Source: Membranipora membranacea
Lineage: Eukaryota > Bryozoa > Gymnolaemata > Cheilostomatida > Membraniporidae
Direction: 5' to 3'
DNA: 64,000 nt
Assembly (NCBI GenBank): GCA_914767715.1
Contig: OU612075.1
Location: forward strand, 1,738,001-1,802,000
The notes under the pieces were generated by a model. It had not been told where the DNA came from. It saw only the letters and a program-made list of their open reading frames with translations, and did no database searches. The translations under genes were made by a program, and so were the position numbers. How positions within the stretch are numbered: position 1 is the first letter of the stretch; the number at the start of each line of letters is the position of its first letter. Positions 22,101 to 33,700 of this stretch are shown here, piece after piece.

Positions 22101-24354
22101 AGGATCAATAACTGTTACAGTTGCCGTCAGTATTTCAACCTTCCTGTCTGAGTGTGTTGTTGTTTGTCGATATAAAGTTATGTCGTTTTCTCTTTAGTTA
22201 CTTGAGCCTGAGGAGAGTAAATTAGGGGACGGTAAAATACGAGACAGTAACAGAATCACCCTCATTACGTTACTTTCAGAACATGGACTACTTGTTAATG
22301 ATATGGGAATCGCAAAAGACAGGTGGGTTTGGAGGCAAATAAAGGGCATAGTCATTTAGCCAGGATCTGTTTTTTTATACCCTATCCTCCTTAATGGTCG
22401 AACTTCTACATTGCACTGGTAGAGTATCAATATTTCTTCCAACTAACAATCTTCAGATTATATATTGAGGTTTCAAATAACTGTCCACTCATTCAAGATG
22501 CCAACTTGGAACGTTCAAATTTTTAGTGAGATGCCCAATATACTCACAAATAGTAGTTTTGTTATTTTGTTGCTGATCTCCCTTTGATGGTTATCTCCAC
22601 TTTATTTTTTACCAGCTTAGAGGAGACAAAAGAGTTACTAGACAAATCGTTTAAAGATAATGATGTAGTTATAACTACTGGCGGAGTATCAATGGGAGAA
22701 AAGGTGAGGCTCATGGTATTGAATAAACATGAGTGATGAATTAATCCTAGCCTGTCGGTCGAAGAAAGGAAAACGAAATTTGAGTAGAATGTCAACTTTG
22801 TTGGATATTCTAAGCTATTATTATCTGAAGGGACAACTCTGTTCTCCACTTTATGTCGTAGATGCTGACATCTTCGGTCCTTTCCCTTCCTCCCCTAACA
22901 ACAGGCTAGAATGTGCCGTTGTGAAGGCTATGGAGGTTTTGAATAAATTTTGGATGCATCAGATTTGGACCTCATTGGGTAGATAATTGCACATTATTAT
23001 TCACCTATAATGTTTAATGATGTAAATAATAATCTTCAATCCTCTTCATACAGGATTTGGTGAAAGTTGTCCTGCAGAAGAGTTTTGGTGCTAATATTCA
23101 CTTTGGACGCGTGTTCATGAAACCTGGGTAAGTTTGTCCGGTTCATACTAAGGCTAATTTGTTAGGCCATTGTTTTTCTCTACCTCTTCACAGAAGGGCA
23201 AACTCTGTTTTCTTTCTGATATTCATGATAGGCGTACTATGCAACATAATAACCTCATAGTCATAGTGCATCTATACGTCAGAGGTTCAAACCTTAGAAT
23301 ATGAAAATGATATCCCTGTAAAATTTTCCACCACAGCAACAACTCGATGTACTCGGGGAATTGCACACTTAATTCAAACCAAATTTTGTCCCAATTAAGT
23401 CTGAATTAAGCGATAGTAGAATGTATTAGGAGCCGCACTCTGTCCATTAATTATAGAGTCAGAATTATGTTTAGTACTGCGGCAGCATTCATTCACAAAA
23501 ATTTCCTTGTCATATCTATAATATGTTCTCTTTCTCAGAAAGCCAACCACATTTGCCACAGTTGACTACCATGGAGTGAAGAAGCTGTTCTTTGGGCTGC
23601 CGGGTAATCCTGTGTCGGCGACTGTCACATGTAATCTATTTGTGCTTCCGGTACTTAGAAAGATGTCCGGAGATGATAAACATGTCCTACCTCTCTGGAA
23701 AGTCAAGGTACGTTCTCAGGCTATATGTTTATGCCTGAAGCTGTTTTGGCTGCTGCAGCACCTTGATATTAAGAATTTAAGAATAAGCTGTCTGTTGTGC
23801 TCTAATGTGATGATAAGTGGAATATAAATGATTAGTCTGCAGTTGTCTTTCCCTGCTTAATGTTATGACAACTCCGTCTTCATTTTCAAGATCTCCCCAA
23901 TAATTGAATATCCAGAAGTCGACAAAATTCAACTGTTTTGATAGTGGGCATAATTCAACCCATTTCTAAGAGACACTAAGATTGCACATAACTGATGCCT
24001 TCAACTGCACATAACATTCAACTGTTTTGATAGTGGGCATAATTCAACCCATTTCTAAGAGACACTAAAATTGCACATAACTGATGCCAAAACATCGCTT
24101 ATCTAAGAATTATTTCTTTTTTTCTAAAGTTGGGACGTGATGTAAATAGCCTTGACCCGAGACCAGAGTATCAGAGAGCCATTCTATCGTGGGAACCAGG
24201 AGAGAACCTGCCTACAGCCAAAATTACTGGAAATCAGATTAGTAGTCGACTTCTCAGTGTTTGCTCAGCGCAAGCTTTAGTTTTATTACCTCCAAAGACA
24301 CAAGAGCTAACTTGTGTGAAGGCAGGCACTGTACTTGATGCCATGCTGCTTTGA
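15400..24354 (+). CDS. GPHN: gephyrin (fused MogA/MoeA-type molybdenum cofactor synthase), complete
   Basis: Gephyrin is a cytosolic two-domain enzyme. Its G domain adenylates molybdopterin and its E domain inserts molybdate; vertebrate gephyrin also clusters glycine and GABA-A receptors. Sixteen GT-AG exons with agreeing phases encode 643 aa: 15400-15433, 16101-16185, 17021-17081, 17296-17388, 17724-17818, 18670-18736, 19007-19190, 19904-20146, 20409-20464, 20789-20967, 21302-21455, 22198-22322, 22616-22703, 23054-23127, 23539-23707, 24130-24354. The start [14 protein letters not shown] follows an in-frame stop at 15358-15360. Conserved motifs are [11 protein letters not shown] (77-87), [33 protein letters not shown] (active-site Asp 489) and GLPGNPVSA. 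Vertebrate gephyrin is about 736 aa; the difference lies mainly in a short linker. At the position of vertebrate Phe330 this protein has Leu 238. The gene is divergent from SLC27 and convergent with glypican. Confidence 0.97.
18041..18207. repeat. 18-bp minisatellite in gephyrin intron 5
   Basis: About nine units of GCGTCACTGTCACAGAAC; some are truncated to CGTCACAGAACG. A length divisible by 3 keeps frames open on both strands, which produces spurious repetitive peptides. It lies between exons 5 and 6. Confidence 0.93.
22041..22062. repeat. (AT)n microsatellite
   Basis: A short alternating AT run in gephyrin intron 11. Confidence 0.8.
23931..24088. repeat. 89-bp tandem duplication in the last gephyrin intron
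   Basis: AACTGTTTTGATAGTGGGCA through TTGCACATAACTGATGCC occurs at 23931 and again at 24020 with almost no change, so the duplication is probably recent. It ends about 40 nt before the exon 16 acceptor. Confidence 0.9.
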
Positions 24355-24623
24355 TGTTATTCAGTAAATTTTTATATTTTGATAGTTTTTTATGCGCAGT
24401 AGAAGATTTTTATTTGCTTCAGCTTTTATTGCCCACTGGTAAGCAGTTTTATTTTGGATCAAACTTTAATTCAACATTTATGAGTTTTGATAGTATTGTT
24501 TGCATGTAACAGTTAGTTTATTGGATTGAAAATATACAGAATTAACTAAACAGAGTAATGATCTTGAGGTACTTTTGTAGTTTATTGGGAAGGAGGGTAG
24601 CTGGTATTGTTCTTTCCTCTTTC

Positions 24624-24629
24624 AATAAA
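24624..24629 (+). terminator. candidate poly(A) signal of gephyrin
   Basis: AATAAA occurs 270 nt after the TGA stop. It is the first canonical hexamer I see downstream, giving a 3' UTR of about 290 nt. Confidence 0.5.
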
Positions 24630-25639
24630 TCCAAAAAAATGTTGTATTTTCCGAGATATTCACATCAGAACTTTATTGAGGCAGGTTTATAATGCTTGTT
24701 AATTGACATGATACCCTTTGAGAAACTTAGGGAATTTCTGGTTGCATGTTGATGCAAAAATTCTGGCTTGCAAAATGAGATTTCATTACTCTATGAATGA
24801 TACTCAAACCCCAGAACTATATATGATTTTGCAGGTGAAATAGTGTGGGAGTTGCGTCCCCTTTTTGTATGGTATGATAACTCCTGGGTTATTGTAATGG
24901 AACTTGTGGCAGCTTTAAAAAAGGGGTGCAAAGACGACACTACATATAGCAGGATTCTAAATATCCACACAGTGAAATTCCTCCCGCTCGCTAATTACTA
25001 TATTATTGTTAACTGAAATTAAAATCTCAATAATCATTTAAATTGCGCTGATAGATTAAATTTTCGCCTTGTTTTATTTCTTGCTAGTCAGTATCAGAGA
25101 AGGAAAAACGTGAAACTCCCGCCTCACAAGAAGTGGCATGATGATAGACAAAGAAATTACAGGACATAGCAACACAGAGATAGGAGTTGTTGTATTTTCT
25201 GTCACGAACAATTGACTATTCAATGGTCCCTCATTTACATGTGTGCAAAGATAAAGTAAAATTGCGATTTATTCTTTGTGACTTTATGTCTTCTTGCTTG
25301 GGTTTTCAGATTAAGCAAGCATGGTTATATAGCTATATGAAGACTCTGACTTAACTAGCTTTACATGTGTTATATTCTTTTATATCAGGAGAATGCTATT
25401 GTACCTAGATATTATCTGAAATTGCAAGTTTAAACCTTCAATATATTCGATATCTCAGCATGTGACAACTCTGGTTTAAATTCTGGTATAACACTCTACT
25501 GTATTAAATCAAAGTGAATATTTTTGTACTGAATATCGATGTTTCTTTGATCATGATGTCTTCTGTGAGGTCATAATATTCAGCTTGTACCTCTGCCACC
25601 TCACTTCAGTGAGAAAAATCCACTACAACTAGACTTGCT

Positions 25640-28110
25640 TTGATATACAGTAATATCCCAACACAACGCCAATTGCAAGAAAATACTCGGCTTATCTTAG
25701 TTCTATGTGATTATAAATTAAATATATAACCTTGTGAAGAACTAGCTTGATGATAGAGTCCTTACAGTAGAGAGCTTCCAGATTTCCTAACAATGCAATT
25801 CAATAAAAGCCTGTTAAAAAGCAAGCTAATACTACTGTAATTACCAATTTTATGCTCTTGAATTGATCAATCTCATAGTACTGTAATCACCAATAATAAG
25901 CTCATGAAGTGCCATTTTCTACAGTTATTTTGCTTTCGGAAAGTGTAAATTTGCTCATAATCTCCAATTTTCAGGAGTTATCCCAAAATCAAGCAATGTC
26001 CTCATTATCATCCTCTGCGTCCTATAACCCTACTTATCAACCTTGAAAGTTATGTAATACCTCTGTGACCTAAATCATCAAGTATAGCTTGGTCAGCTTT
26101 CTCCTAACTCTATAGCATGTATGTTATTACTCCAGCCATAGGCATGGTTCACCCTAGCACTTGTGACAAGATGGGGGAACACCAATTATTCAGTCTCCTT
26201 GGAACCATTTGGGGCAGCAGTTGCTGACAGCAAATTTATTTTACAGGACAATAAAATGTCTGCACAATCAACCTACAAGAGAGTGGCTGCTTAATACTTT
26301 TTGCCTGACATTCTAATGAACAGCTATCTGTTTGAATAACAATCTTTATTTGGTGCATCATAAGATTCAATGTGTACCCTTGGCAGCACTTTGGGGCAAC
26401 ATGGAAATAACATGTTAACCCCACTGGGTTAGCTCTACTGTAATATCCCTATCCAACGCTAACTGTTGAATACGTACTTGACTTCGCTTAGTTCAATTCA
26501 ATCATACACCGAGTAGAGTTTTATGAAGAAATTAGTTGTTGAAAGTGTATTTACAGTAGTAGGCTTTGCCAGGTTAAACAATGCAATACAATGAAAACTC
26601 ATTCAAAAGCTATCTAATACTACTGTAATTACCCAATGTCATGCCCATCAATTATCCAAAATTGTAATACTGCCATCCATTACTTGCCGTTTAACGATGG
26701 TAATTTTTGCTCAAATCTTCAATTTTTAGCTGTTTTTGTGTAATTTTCAGGAGTTATCCCGAAAACAAGCAATGTCCTGCTTATCAATCTGACTTTCCTA
26801 TAACCCTACTTATCAACCCTAAAAGTTATGTAATGCCTCTGTGACCTAAATAATGATGTATAGCTGGGTCAGCTTTCCCCTTAATCAATAGCATGTATGT
26901 TATTGCTCCAGTCAAGGGCATGGCTAACCCTAGCACTTGTGACAAGGTGGGAGAGAATTAAAAATTTGGTCAAACTGGAACCTTTTGAGGCAGCACTTAC
27001 TGGCAGCAAAATTATACTACAGAAAAAAAAAATCCCTACACAACCAGCTTATAGGATGGTGTATGGCTGTATGCTTAATACATTTTCCCTGGCATTCTGA
27101 TTACCAGCTATCAGTGTGTATGACAATGTTATACTTGGTGCATTAAAAGATTCCATGTGTACCCTTGGCAGCACCTTGGGTGAACATAAAAATAACGTGT
27201 TAACACCTGTGGGATCGCTCTACTGTTATCTCCCTACAAAACCCGACAGCCATGATGTAAATGACTTGGCTTTGCTCAAGTGATTTGGACATGAAGTACA
27301 CTGAGTTGTGAATCGATTAGTTGGTGATAGAGCATTTACAGTAATCAGCTCTGCCAGGTTAAACAATGTAATAAAGTGAAAGCCTGCCTGAAATATAGCT
27401 AGTGATTCAAGCTCATGATACCGCCTTAGTTTACTGGCCGTTTATCAATGGTGTATTTTTCTCAAAATCTTCAATTTTTAGCTGTTTTTGTATAAACTTC
27501 AGGAGTTATCACAAGAGCAAGCAAAGTCCTCCTTATTAACCTGACTGTCCTATAACCCTACTTATCAACTCTAAAAGTGACATAATACCTCTGTGACCTG
27601 CCCTACAGGATGAAAAATTTCATGGAACAAAAGTTCGCGATTGTCTTCTCCCAACCTCCCTGTCTCGACCAAGGTTTCAAGTCCTGAAGGTTTTGCGGAG
27701 TTGTCCCCTCGCGAAATTTGAGGGGCCAACTCTCAGAAGAAGAAAAAAATCATGGGACAAACATATCTCATGAAGACAACTTCGCGAAATAGCGAATTAT
27801 TTATTCTCATGAAACTTTTCATCCTGTAGGGTAAATCCTGGAATATAGCTGGGGTAGCTTTCTGATGCATCTAGCTCAGTTATGTGTATAATTATTCGTT
27901 TCTGAGATTGGTTTACCCCTAGGAGATGTGATAGGGTGAGCTTGTTCAAAAAACCTATTCAATTTCGTTGAAATTGAGAATAATTTATTGGTACATAAAC
28001 TATATTATGGAGCAACAAATTGCTGCGCAATTAAGATCTACCGATGACTTTAGCACCAAACATGTTATTCTGAAGACCATCCATCGTTGTGCATGACAAT
28101 GTAGAGCTTG
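25640..28110. repeat. about 780-bp unit in three tandem copies
   Basis: Units start near 25645, 26437 and 27218. Shared landmarks include AATATCCC/ATCTCCC, ACTACTGTAATTACC, CAGGAGTTATCCC, AGCAATGTCCT, CTATAACCCTACTTATCAAC, CCTCTGTGACCT and AGCATGTATGTTATT. Units 1 and 2 are more alike than either is to unit 3, whose second half is strongly diverged and carries an insertion at 27601. Confidence 0.85.
27601..27831. mobile_element. 231-bp MITE inserted in repeat unit 3
   Basis: The ends CCCTACAGGATGAAAA and, reversed, CCCTACAGGATGAAAA extend into a 24-nt inverted repeat with one mismatch. The element splits the string GTGACCT...AAATC, which is uninterrupted in units 1 (about 26064) and 2 (about 26841), so the empty site is present in the same window. 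It has no transposase frame and no clear target-site duplication. Confidence 0.85.
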
Positions 28111-30464
28111 CGCTAATAGCTCTGCACAGCTTCTGAATCAAGGTCAAAGATTCGTGTCAATACGATATAGGAAAAGCTGTGTAAACTGATAAGCCTTTGG
28201 CCCGAAATTTAATACACCAAGTCGGAGCACAATCTGTATGCAAGAAGTAGAATACTCAAACAAATTTCAATACAGTGCAATCAGATAGAGCATATTGTAA
28301 AATAATATTTGTATTTTCTGATTTTCTTATTGATAAAGTTGCAGCATCAAACTAAACCCCTCAATTAAATAATTTCCTAATATTTGTATTTGTAAAAAAA
28401 ATGTTACCTGTATCGGGGTCTTGGCTTAGACCCCTAGTGGCCATTATACAGTTAGATAATCCGGATATGTTGTGAGGAGCCGGACCAGATGTGTCTACAT
28501 GATTCACATAGACATGATTCACATGATTCACATAGCATTATAAATGTTACATTGACTGTTTGTGAGTTGTGCGATCAAATATAATGATAGACAACTCCCA
28601 GACAAAATTCGTTGAATCAGTTACCGCAACAATTTTGTCCCTTCAGATGACAGCAATACAAGTTACAGAAGATATCCAATGTTAGCAGGATTTGCTTGGA
28701 TTTTTCCTCTCATTACTTCTACATTAATCTTACTTCATAATATAGCCTAAGGGACCGTTAATACACATTGTATGACCATTTGTCAATGTCATGAATGATT
28801 GCCCTTATTCAAATGAAAGAAATTCTGGCTGAGATTTTCTTCACTACTTGGCAGTGAATATCTCTGCTCATGGGTATAGCCCAAACATGAGGCTACTTTT
28901 CCCAGAGTCTGACTGGAAAACGCTCATACCTGGATCAATATAGTAGGTGGCATGAATAGAAATCACTAGATATTGCAGTTTTAGTGCTCCCCTTTATAAC
29001 TTATAAAATCTAAGAGCAGACAACCCCAGCAAGATCCTGCATTGTTCTCAGACTTCCCCCGCCAGGGGCCGTCGGGCGGTGGGCAAAAGTCTGGGGGGCT
29101 CAGACTAATCAAATGTAGATATTTAATACTTTTCATTTATATTCTCAGTAATAACGAAGATTGAAGAATTATTCAAAAAATCCAAGATAATACAAAGCTG
29201 TATTGTTGATAGGTAATAGAAACAGTAGTCAATAATAAAGCAGAGATGAAATGTAATAGAAAAAAAAGAGCTTTAGACTCCCTTAGTGTCGATGCCATCG
29301 CACCTCATCATAGAAATATTACAAAAGACCTAGTAGAACACTTTAGACATGACACAGTGCACAAAATGATTATTTATAGTGGGTATGTAGAAAGGATATA
29401 AAAAAATGAGGGGGTCCATGATTAAACGGCGGGTAAATAAGTGTACAGATATTTTTTATTACAATAATATATATATAGATATCGGCCACGGTTTGGTTGG
29501 AAGCAAAGAATGTTTTGTTTTTTAAACTGTAATCGGCCTGTAGATATGTCAATTTTTTAATGGTTGATTATTGCATAAAAGCATTAATGCATCAATGCAT
29601 TAAAACTTAAATGCATTGCATTATTGCAATGCAATGTGAATGCGCTTTAAGTCCAGCTATGAATTTACTTTAAATGTTGGCCTATGATACTTAAAAAGGT
29701 GCAGTATTGTGTTATTATTTTTTGTATAGTTTTCAACTAACCGTCACCAAGCGAGCACCATGGTGTTCAGAAATTTGTATGTCGCCTCAGCCAACATAAA
29801 CTACCTTTGGAAGGCATAAACACCAAACAAACATTTCAAAATAAAAAATAAATAACACTACATTGAAACTAAAATTGTACTTCTATGAATTCACAATTAG
29901 CTTAGAATGGGTCTCATTCACAATTGTTTCATAAGGCAGCTAAGGCCCAATGGGTTCGAACATTAACCTGTTGGCTCATTTCGGGGCCATATTTAACCAT
30001 TCCAACATGGCTACTTATCAAAAACATAAACCTATAGCACAACGATGACAGTAACGCAAAAAATAATAATGCAGCCTATATATAAATAAAGATTTGAGCT
30101 TATTTTTATGACTTTCAGTAAAATCAGTTGGAACATATTCCATTCTGCATTTTCCAAGACAACATGGAAGCAACGTTGAAGCACTGCTTCCTGTCCTCTT
30201 CCTGTTCCATATTCCGCCAGAGCGTTACGTAACGTAACCGGCGGGGATTGTTGCTAGCATAGATTTTCAGGCTGGGGGTATGCAGGTTTCTCGCTATGGA
30301 ATGTTTCATGCTTTAGCAGTGTAAGTAAATGCAGTGTGTGCTCTGCTTTGACAATCTGGGAGGGTTGCAGCGTCACACCGTCGATACGGTGCTGACCATG
30401 TCAGTAGATCAAAGATGCTGCCGACACATTATTATAAGGCTAACTATGCATCCACTTCTCACTT

Positions 30465-30755
30465 TTACAACGACCCTTGACCCCGGCAGCTGATCGTGAG
30501 CAGAGTCAGCAGTGAAATGAGCATAGTGTGTGTGGAATATTGTATACAGTTCGATGAGCCTGTGGGCGCACTTGTAGTTTTTCTTATCTCATATTTTCTA
30601 GTGACCTCTGATTCAGTGTACGTGACCTTTATGTGAGGTTGAACTTTGTTCGGAGGTTCAGGTGTTGTTTTTAATGGAAGAATTCCACCGTTATTGTCAG
30701 TTTCGTCATCTTCGCCCTCCTGATCAAATCCGCCACTTCCTGAACCTTCACCATT
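30465..30755 (-). other. glypican last exon: GAG sites and GPI signal
   Basis: The exon starts NGEGSGSGGFDQEGEDDETD: two Ser-Gly sites in an acidic setting, typical for heparan sulfate priming. A 60-residue Pro/Thr-rich stalk follows. It ends with small residues (TGSSN), a spacer and a hydrophobic run MLISLLTLLTISC, then a short polar tail and TAA. Small residues before a hydrophobic C terminus fit a GPI-transamidase signal. The polar last six residues are slightly unusual. Confidence 0.85.
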
Positions 30756-33700
30756 CTATCGGAGAATAACGGAGGACAGATAAATATAAGGTCAAGGTCA
30801 AGCTCAACGCAAGGCGGCGATGCTGAACATCAAGGGAGGCAACTCTCATCATTTATATTTTATATGTTCAAGGTTATGATATGAAATACCCAGCGCCCAA
30901 CAGTGATCAAATTTAATTCCTTTCCGAGACCTTTGCTTAATTGCTAGCGTACCTTAATTTATTTAATTTCAAAACAAATGGTTCAAGAGCCATGATAAGC
31001 TTTAGCAAACTTCTATTTCAATTGAATCTTTTTTTTGAGTTTGCCCCTCTTACATACTTTTCTACCCGTTTATGCATTTGTAATCCCTTTGAAAATTACA
31101 GACAATGCTCAAGGCACATTTCTTAACATACATTTTTCTTTCCAGAATTTCCCCAGATTCTAAGTCCATCTCCAGATCCATAATTGGCAAAGTCCTCATC
31201 ATCGGATCCAAGCATTCTGAGATAAAGAGCCGGTTTGTTAAACAGTAAATCAAGCATGAGTAAACAGTTACAGAGAGCAGCCAGAGAAAGAAAACTGAAA
31301 GGCTTTACCACAATTGTCTTTCTATTAGCGACATTTTGTCTGGAAACTTAACAAGAATATCTGCTCGAGTTTGTTTTATCAGGTAGGTAGTGGCTCCCTC
31401 CCCACTACCGCTCTTAACTAAGGCAGAGTTGGTTATTAGTCTATATTGGTACCTACCCTGAACCACTGAATATGGAGTATTGGAGCTGATTGTTACTTCT
31501 GGAATCTGACACTGACATCAAATACTCATAGTCACTCTTCACTACAAACAAAGAAAGGTCAATGTGAGGTCATTTGATATGTTTCCGAACATGCAGGCAA
31601 ATATGGACAATATGAAAAAACTTGCCGTGACTGTTTGTCTGCTTCCAACTAAATGTCATTTCAATGCCTAAATGCAACATGAAAAATTTTCAGTGACTAA
31701 GGATAATCCATAGATTTAGTAATATTATTAGTAAGTTGATAAATTGCACTGTAGGATACTTTTTGTTCGATTTAATCGCCGCCAATGAGTCACACTTTTG
31801 AGTCTCAAAAGAGGAAAGAGAAAGAGGATACCACCACCACCACCACCACCACCGCCACCACCACCACCACTCACAAGATAAGAGCAGGTTGTCAAGCAAT
31901 AGAGCTCGGGGTCAAGAGTATGGGCGGTTCAACTAAGCTCAATCAATTGCATTCCAAAAATGCAAGTTTTTGCCTTATTGTGTACAGGGTATTTAGGAGT
32001 TGTGCTCCCATTATAGTACTGAAGACAACTCCATTACATATGGATGATCATCCAAATTAAACGCTAGAGTCTAATTATCAAATTAGCAGATAACAGGCAG
32101 CCAGCAGATGGTAAAATCAATTAGAGCACTCAGAGATTAATTAATGGAAGAGAAGAGCCAACACCAACAACAGCAGTTATAGAAAAGAGAGGTGGTTATG
32201 AATAACAGTTTAGCCGCTGGTCCTTCATCTGAAACCAGAGAAAGGCGGGGAGGGGTTCCCAAATTACCTGATCTTTCCTCACCAATATTTGTGGTGACAT
32301 TGGGCAGCGGAACTGTAAAGAACAATTGAAATTATAACGCGATAAAGCGTGCCATCGAGTCTTTAACTCCTTGGTGCCATTCACTATCAAAAGTAACTAC
32401 GATCTTCAGATATGTATCAAACTACCACTCACTTTATTGAAATGATCTTCAAATTATATTGTTGCATACATTTTATTTAGGCTAAACTGAACAAGTCTAT
32501 GGTGGCACCGTTATTCCAAACTGGCTTGTCGTTTGCACTTTGCTTGCTGCCAAATCAATATTTTGCACAGTTCTTACCTTGAAGCTTGACCCATGCCACA
32601 TTCTCGTGGCCCATACTGGCTTCATACAGCTTTTGTGTCATGTTCCTCAATGCATGGATCTGTGCAAGTATGATTGGGTCGGGGACGGACGGCTCAACTT
32701 TCACTTCTGGGTTGTTTTCGTTGGCCATTATGCCGTTTCCAATGATTGGGTGGTTGTATCTTAAGAAGAAAAAGGAAATATTATTCATTGTTCAGTGTAT
32801 GATAATTATTTGATAACAAAAGCTCTATATTCAGATCTTCTGTTTCTGGAGGATTCTAACATGGGACAGTTATTAGATGACCATGTAGTAAGTTTTCTTG
32901 ACTTCATGGCTGATAACTGATGGAATTGAGCAGCCACACCCAAGTTAATCTAAAAAAAACGATTCGATTTTTCTGCTGTCGATGGTGGTGGTTGTGCTCG
33001 TCAGCAGCAGTGGAAGAGTGTGTGATTCACTCTCAGGTGTTCATTCATCAGGTGACTCGAGGTTTACAGAGTCCTCAAGTATGGCATTTCAATCATCGTT
33101 GATGACTTTGCAACATTAATTTGGCAATTAAATTGAATAAGAATGTGTGTCTGGTTTACCTCATTTTGATTACAGCCCATCGCTGATTATATACAAATAT
33201 GTACTTTTTGACAGAGTGGTTTTCCAGGCAGCCATCTAATGTGACTCGCTGAACTATTACGAAAATCATTATAATATTTTCAACAGATTTCGCAACTCTT
33301 GTGTTAGTCAGCATGAAAACACTAGATCAAGTTTATTCTTATTGCCAGCATTCCGGTTGCTCCCGATCCAATGTTCGGCATGCCGTGTGGATCGGGAGCA
33401 ACTCCTAATGCAGGCAAATGGACCAAACTTGGTTGAGAATACATTTAGACACTACCCATATAACATCAGCTGGAGTTACTCCAGTAACGTTGATAAAAAT
33501 TTGTTGTTACTCACTCGGCCTCGTTTTCTCCGTTCCAGCATGCTTCTCCGCTTGTAGCACTTAGCGTTGTACATATCGAGCCGGCGAACGAGTGACCCCA
33601 TAATGTCTTCATCTCTCTAAGTGTGACCTTGACACTGTCAACTAAGGTTCTCAGTCCGACGGTAGATTTACGGATCGGGAGGATTCCAGGAGATCGGTCT

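Larger units (their letters stand above)
19904..24354 (+). other. GPHN: gephyrin exons 8-16: linker end and E (MoeA-like) domain
   Basis: The E domain begins near residue 226 ([13 protein letters not shown]) and runs to the C terminus. From memory of the vertebrate complex, receptor-loop contacts are Asp327, Phe330, Tyr673 and Pro713. The aligned residues here are Asp 235, Leu 238, Tyr 583 ([10 protein letters not shown]) and one of Pro 623/624 (LLPPKT). The catalytic Asp after GGVSMGEK is kept across the exon 13/14 junction. The E domain therefore looks catalytically competent but not optimised for a vertebrate-type receptor loop. Confidence 0.92.
24355..30464. other. convergent intergenic region between gephyrin and glypican
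   Basis: This 6.1 kb must contain both 3' UTRs. It holds the tandem triplication at 25640-28110 and its MITE. 28110-30464 has short direct repeats of GATTCACAT (about 28498-28535) and a palindromic ATGCATT-rich patch at 29568-29640. No coding exon is recognisable. Confidence 0.8.

Noticed and set aside
29950-29965. GGGTTCGAAC, resembling a tRNA B box
   Set aside because: No matching A box or cloverleaf arms could be folded around it.
31062-31253. Alternative frame through the glypican exon 31132-31216 (LEMDLESGEILERK)
   Set aside because: It would fit directly after the exon ending at 32578, but the other frame has DDEDF and GSGDG as glypicans do. That frame also exits in phase 0 into the GSGSGG exon once the 49-nt exon is included.
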